Below, piece after piece: positions 7,016 to 10,986 of a DNA stretch of 10,986 nt. Source of the stretch: Phoronis ovalis (lineage: Eukaryota; Phoronida; Phoronidae); assembly GCA_028565635.1 (NCBI GenBank), contig JAOXYB010019815.1:6729-17714 (forward strand), written 5' to 3'. A program made the position numbers and the translations under genes. The notes under the pieces were generated by a model. That model was not told the origin of the DNA. It did not search any database and worked only from the letters and a program-made list of their open reading frames with translations. Position 1 is the first letter of the stretch. Every line of letters begins with the position of its first letter.

Positions 7016-10000
7016 CTGATAAATCCCATCACGAGCGATTAGTACCCCCTGGGTAGACTACAAAACATTTCTTGAATAAATTTACTTAAATTTGAAAAAG
7101 AAATATGACTATTATATATATTATTAGAACTGGTAACTATTGTCCTGTAGGGCGCGTCCGCACTTGTAAATAAATACATCACTTATTGATAGGTTTATAC
7201 CTGTCATTCCAGACACAAATGTTATATTTAGCAGATGATGCTAAAATCTATCATAACATATTATTGTAATAACAAGAGTTGTCCCGGGATTTTAGTTTGG
7301 GGATTTTGTTATTTTTAATTTTTTGTTATAATTTTCTTTATTTAATTAGTTTAATTTTCTTTAATTGGGGGGTATTCCACCCAAAAACTACCACTAGGAA
7401 CAGATGTTTGTGTCCCAAGCTTGTAGAGTGCTCCCTCATAAAATGATACTTTTTAGTGCACTAAAGAGGCAGACGTTTCATGGACGTTGGTTTATTTATT
7501 GTATGCAACGATGTCAGAATTACAAAAGATTAAAGCACTTTTGTAAAAAAATTACTCGCATGTCAGTAGCTTATATTTTATTTTCATACATGGATATTAT
7601 TAAAAAGAATACATGAATGATATATGGGATATATTACATGTATGACATGTAATTGAGAATATACACCGAACTCATTTTGAATTAAGTTTAATTCCAGTAT
7701 TAAAACTTGGTGTGACACTTGTCAATCAACTAATGTGTCAATCGAAAGTATAAGATGTTAGCTACTTATTTACAAAATATTGTGTAACAGTACAAATACT
7801 CCTCCTTTACAGAAACAGTTCCTGTCAAATGAATTCACAGTTATAATAGGCAAATGAGAAAGGATACAGTCTGAAAACATTTTCCAATGATAGTTGTCAC
7901 CACAAAAATCATAATTATCATAATTATATTCATTCGAAGTTTGTACATTCAATCTTGCATTGTATATATTGACTTTTTATACATATTTAGGGATAACATT
8001 AAATCATAATTGGCTCTTGAATATCTGTAGAATATTTTTGTGGAATAATCTCTTGAGGAATGACTGCTGTTTCTTTAAACTAGTTTCACCATGCAAAGCA
8101 TGGTCAATGCGCTATTTTGGTTACACCTACATGCGTAAACGGTGTGTTGCCAAATGACAGCTTGACATGTTTACGATATACGCTACTGTCTTCTGCCCAG
8201 TTATGAAACTTATTTTGGTCATATGGTATTTGCGTACAAATAAAATATTTAACATCGTATGGAAAATTGAAAAAAAATCTTTAAAAACCTTCAGTTATCC
8301 AACATTGCACTTCTGCTGGAATTAGTGTTCCAGGTGATTTTGTAAAGGAAAATAAAAATATGAAGAAATTTAATTTCCAAATTGCACAGTCTATGAATAT
8401 GGCTACGCAGTTCACCTTTAGTACCGCCTATTCCATATTAATTACTTTATGTTGATATATTTTTTATTTTCTAGTAATATCTTCTCAGTTCTGTGACACA
8501 TTTTAACCCCAGGTGGCACCAGTGATCTCCAATACTTAACACAGTTCTGTCAACTGCTTCATCAACTTTTTCATAAAAAATGATGTGTCAGTGTTTCTTA
8601 TTGGGGGCATGCCAGTTGTTGACTTGTTAACACAAACTTAAATAATGTTTTCATTTGTAAAAATGTTTTGCACTGATAATTTATATTTTCTATTTGTTTT
8701 ATGTTGTATGAACTGAGGATTAATTATTCAAACTTTGTACAAAATAATGTTGTTTTTAAACTGAAGCAAAAGTTGTTCATAAAATTCATTAATGTGAAGA
8801 TTAATTTATCAAAAAAAAAATCTATCAAACTGTTAGAATCATCTATTATTAGTGGTCTCTTGTTAGACAATTTACTCCTTGTCTGAAGAAGTGAATGGAA
8901 CATACTAAAAGCAAGGTCATTGAAATTAAATATTCGTGTTCTATTTTTTACTACCAAATGACTCAAGTTAACAACTGAAACACGATATAAATATAATCTG
9001 CGGAAACTTTCGGCCAGGATTAAATAACTAGTTGATGTTTGTTCTGATTAGCTAGGAATTTCATTAGGAAATCGGTAAATAAAAGAGTAAGCTCCTCGCA
9101 GGTCGAAATTAACAAAGACAAACAAGAACATTGCAGTGAAAATTCTCCAATTTGGACCATGATGATTTATACATCCTTTTTTGGAAAAAGAGAGTAAACA
9201 ATTTTAGAGATTATAAAGGTCTCACAGAGAGATGTACGAATGATGAAAATGTACGAAATAGAGAATCCTGAGCATAATTAATGACATAAGTCATATTTTG
9301 TGTGATCCGCACCCTGATTGCTCATACCGACTTGTCTAGTATGATACAGACAAATGATTGATGAAGTTTTTAAACACAAACAATTTTAATCACAGCACCT
9401 AGTATAAATTATTTTCGTATCTGGAACAGTGCCCTCTTTTTTGAAAAAATACTATATGCCACTGTGATCTTACATAATTTATCATCAAATTTCATAAAAT
9501 ACTTGATCTACATTTTATTGATTGTATGTATATGACATTGAAATGTTTTTTAATCTATCTTGATAGGCTGTCAATGGCAGGTTTTTGTAATGTCATATTT
9601 TATTATACTCATGTCAAGTACCATTTGTTCGTTGTGTCTGATATTTAGTACAAAACAAGAATCCGGATAATGATAGTAAAATTGTTCGCTGATGCATCTG
9701 GCTGCCAAGATTAAGTCTAACAAATAATTGATGACACAAATTTAACAGATAAACTATATCGTGACTGTTTTTTTATTATAATTATGTGAACTAGTAAATC
9801 ATGGAGTTTAATTACAAGACATCTAGGTCCGGGATCTAAGCTTAAATAAAAGTCAATCAACTTGTTTTCATTTATTTGGAAACGTATACTTTTAGCTAGA
9901 CTACAGTCATCTTTCTGAAACGGAGATAATGAAGGTATTTTTTTTTGCTGTGATTTGTTTATGAAAATGTGCAAGGTTTTCTTTGTAATTATGTGGGTCT

Positions 10001-10931
10001 TGTTTGGGAGAATTCTAAATTGATTGAAAAAAGATAAAAGAAAATTGATGAACATACTATGAAGTTTCAGTGTTCACAAGACAAAAACCATAATCAAACT
10101 TTCTATGGAAAAATCCCGAGGGGTGACAGTCAGCATAGCTTGAAAATTGGAGAAACAAAAAGATACTCTCAATAGGTTGCACCTGCTCAGCTATTTTGGG
10201 TTAAAAAGTTAATTTTTTGAAAGTAAAATTCAAAAGAATACAAGTCATAAAAACCACTGACCGTAGCCTACATAGTTGAAAATTTGTACAAATAATCTTC
10301 ACATATACACAATATAGTGTCAGATTTTTTAACTTTCCTGTTGTTCATAAGAATATGAAATTTCAAAAGTTTTTGTATTAAACAGAACTTTATATCTTTT
10401 GAACAAAGCAAACTCTGAAACTAATTTTGTAGTTACGTATGTAGTGATCCTTGTTTGCAAAGTTTCAAGTATGTTCAAATTTGTTCCAAATTTCCGAATT
10501 ATTCTTTTGAACTTAACATTTCAAAAAATTAGCTTTTAACCCGAAATGGCACATATGACCTATTCAGAGACGGAAAGAATTACAGATTTAGAAAGTTTGA
10601 GCTGTATGCTTTCAAAATATATATCGGATATGACATTGTAAGTTAACAGTTAATAGTTTTCACAAGAGGTTAATCTTATCATTTAATTATGTCTAATTAA
10701 TTAAATTGTGAATAAATTGTGATGAGCAATTGATTTTTTAAAATGTGGTTGAACAATTATAATTATTATAATGTTAGTGGATTCAAAAATAAAATATATC
10801 GAAACATCACAAACTAGCTTGACATTGTGATATAACCTTATTGGACATTGTTAATTTGGGGGCTCTTGTGCAACCCTATGGAAGATTAAAAATATGGTAC
10901 CCCAAACTGCATGCTCAGAATTTCTCGAGCC

Positions 10932-10972
10932 AGAGGAAACGTTACGATCTATTGTATTGTGACGTTTCCTCT
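10932..10972. repeat. Inverted repeat AGAGGAAACGT / ACGTTTCCTCT
   Basis: Perfect 11-bp arms (10932-10942, 10962-10972) around a 19-base spacer, in a locally less AT-rich patch at the window edge. It could form a stem-loop in RNA or be part of a mobile-element end continuing beyond the window. No T-rich tract or target-site duplication is visible to decide. Confidence 0.6.
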
Positions 10973-10986
10973 ACCCCATTTCCACA

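Larger units (their letters stand above)
1991..10986 (+). other. First intron of the teashirt-like gene (at least 9.0 kb, 3' end not in window)
   Basis: The intron starts with GTAAGT at 1991. Nothing downstream continues the exon. The best acceptors (AG at 3533-3534, 4491-4492 and 5915-5916) lead in phase 1 to stops after 2, 21 and 5 codons, so none opens a zinc-finger exon. The interval is AT-rich with short open frames only. Regulatory-looking clusters lie at 2243-2318, 3035-3730 and 4786-4836. Stretches 2331-2700, 4240-4780, 5030-6960, 7020-9350 and 9370-10930 hold no gene or transposon that I can support. Confidence 0.65.

Noticed and set aside
9717-10055. Longest open frame in the window, 112 codons on the minus strand.
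   Set aside because: Its composition is driven by AT-rich triplets (I, K, F, N, S), it has no recognisable domain, and it has no start context or splice support. It is expected by chance in DNA of this composition.
1-10986. CRISPR arrays, rRNA, tRNA, bacterial operons, viral genes or an intact transposon.
   Set aside because: No regularly spaced repeats, cloverleaf, long coding frame, transposase or polymerase motif was seen on either strand.

Overview
This window looks like AT-rich (roughly one-third GC by eye) nuclear DNA of an animal, most likely an invertebrate. There is no long open reading frame, no operon-like packing, and there are consensus GT donors, homopolymer runs and a short microsatellite. 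The lineage cannot be settled from the sequence. A lophotrochozoan or other invertebrate would fit the AT content and long introns, but that is a guess.

The most informative element is tiny. At 1951-1990 on the + strand a 40-base coding segment, MPRRKQICPKRTN plus one base, runs straight into the splice donor GTAAGT. The family of zinc-finger repressors that carry an N-terminal (M)(S/P)RRKQ peptide includes SALL, ZFPM/FOG, BCL11, ZNF423/521 and Teashirt/TSHZ. The MP start and the PKR at residues 9-11 fit Teashirt (TSHZ) best. As I remember it, vertebrate TSHZ genes also encode only about the first 13 residues in exon 1, followed by a large intron and one large zinc-finger exon. On this reading, everything from 1991 to the end of the window (at least about 9 kb) is the first intron of a teashirt-like gene.

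Layout: 1-369 is probably intron of a divergent - strand gene, whose first coding exon is proposed at 370-501 (ACCATGG start context, in-frame upstream stop, CAG|GTTAGT donor; product unrecognised). 502-1950 is the shared upstream region, with a TATA-like box for the - strand gene, small tandem repeats, two clean palindromes, and candidate upstream ORFs before the MPRRKQ start. 1991-10986 is non-coding. It holds candidate regulatory clusters at 2243-2318 (a perfect PBX-MEIS decamer with PBX/HOX sites), 3035-3730 (GATA palindrome, X-box, TCF and TALE sites) and 4786-4836 (HOX/PBX octamers). It also holds a 48-bp tandem duplication at 2716-2810 and several inverted repeats. The rest shows no gene and no recognisable transposon.

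Functional reading (inference): an early intron dense in HOX/PBX/MEIS-type sites next to a teashirt-like first exon fits enhancers of a developmental regulator. Teashirt is tied to Hox and Exd/Hth pathways in flies. All regulatory-site calls are motif matches only.
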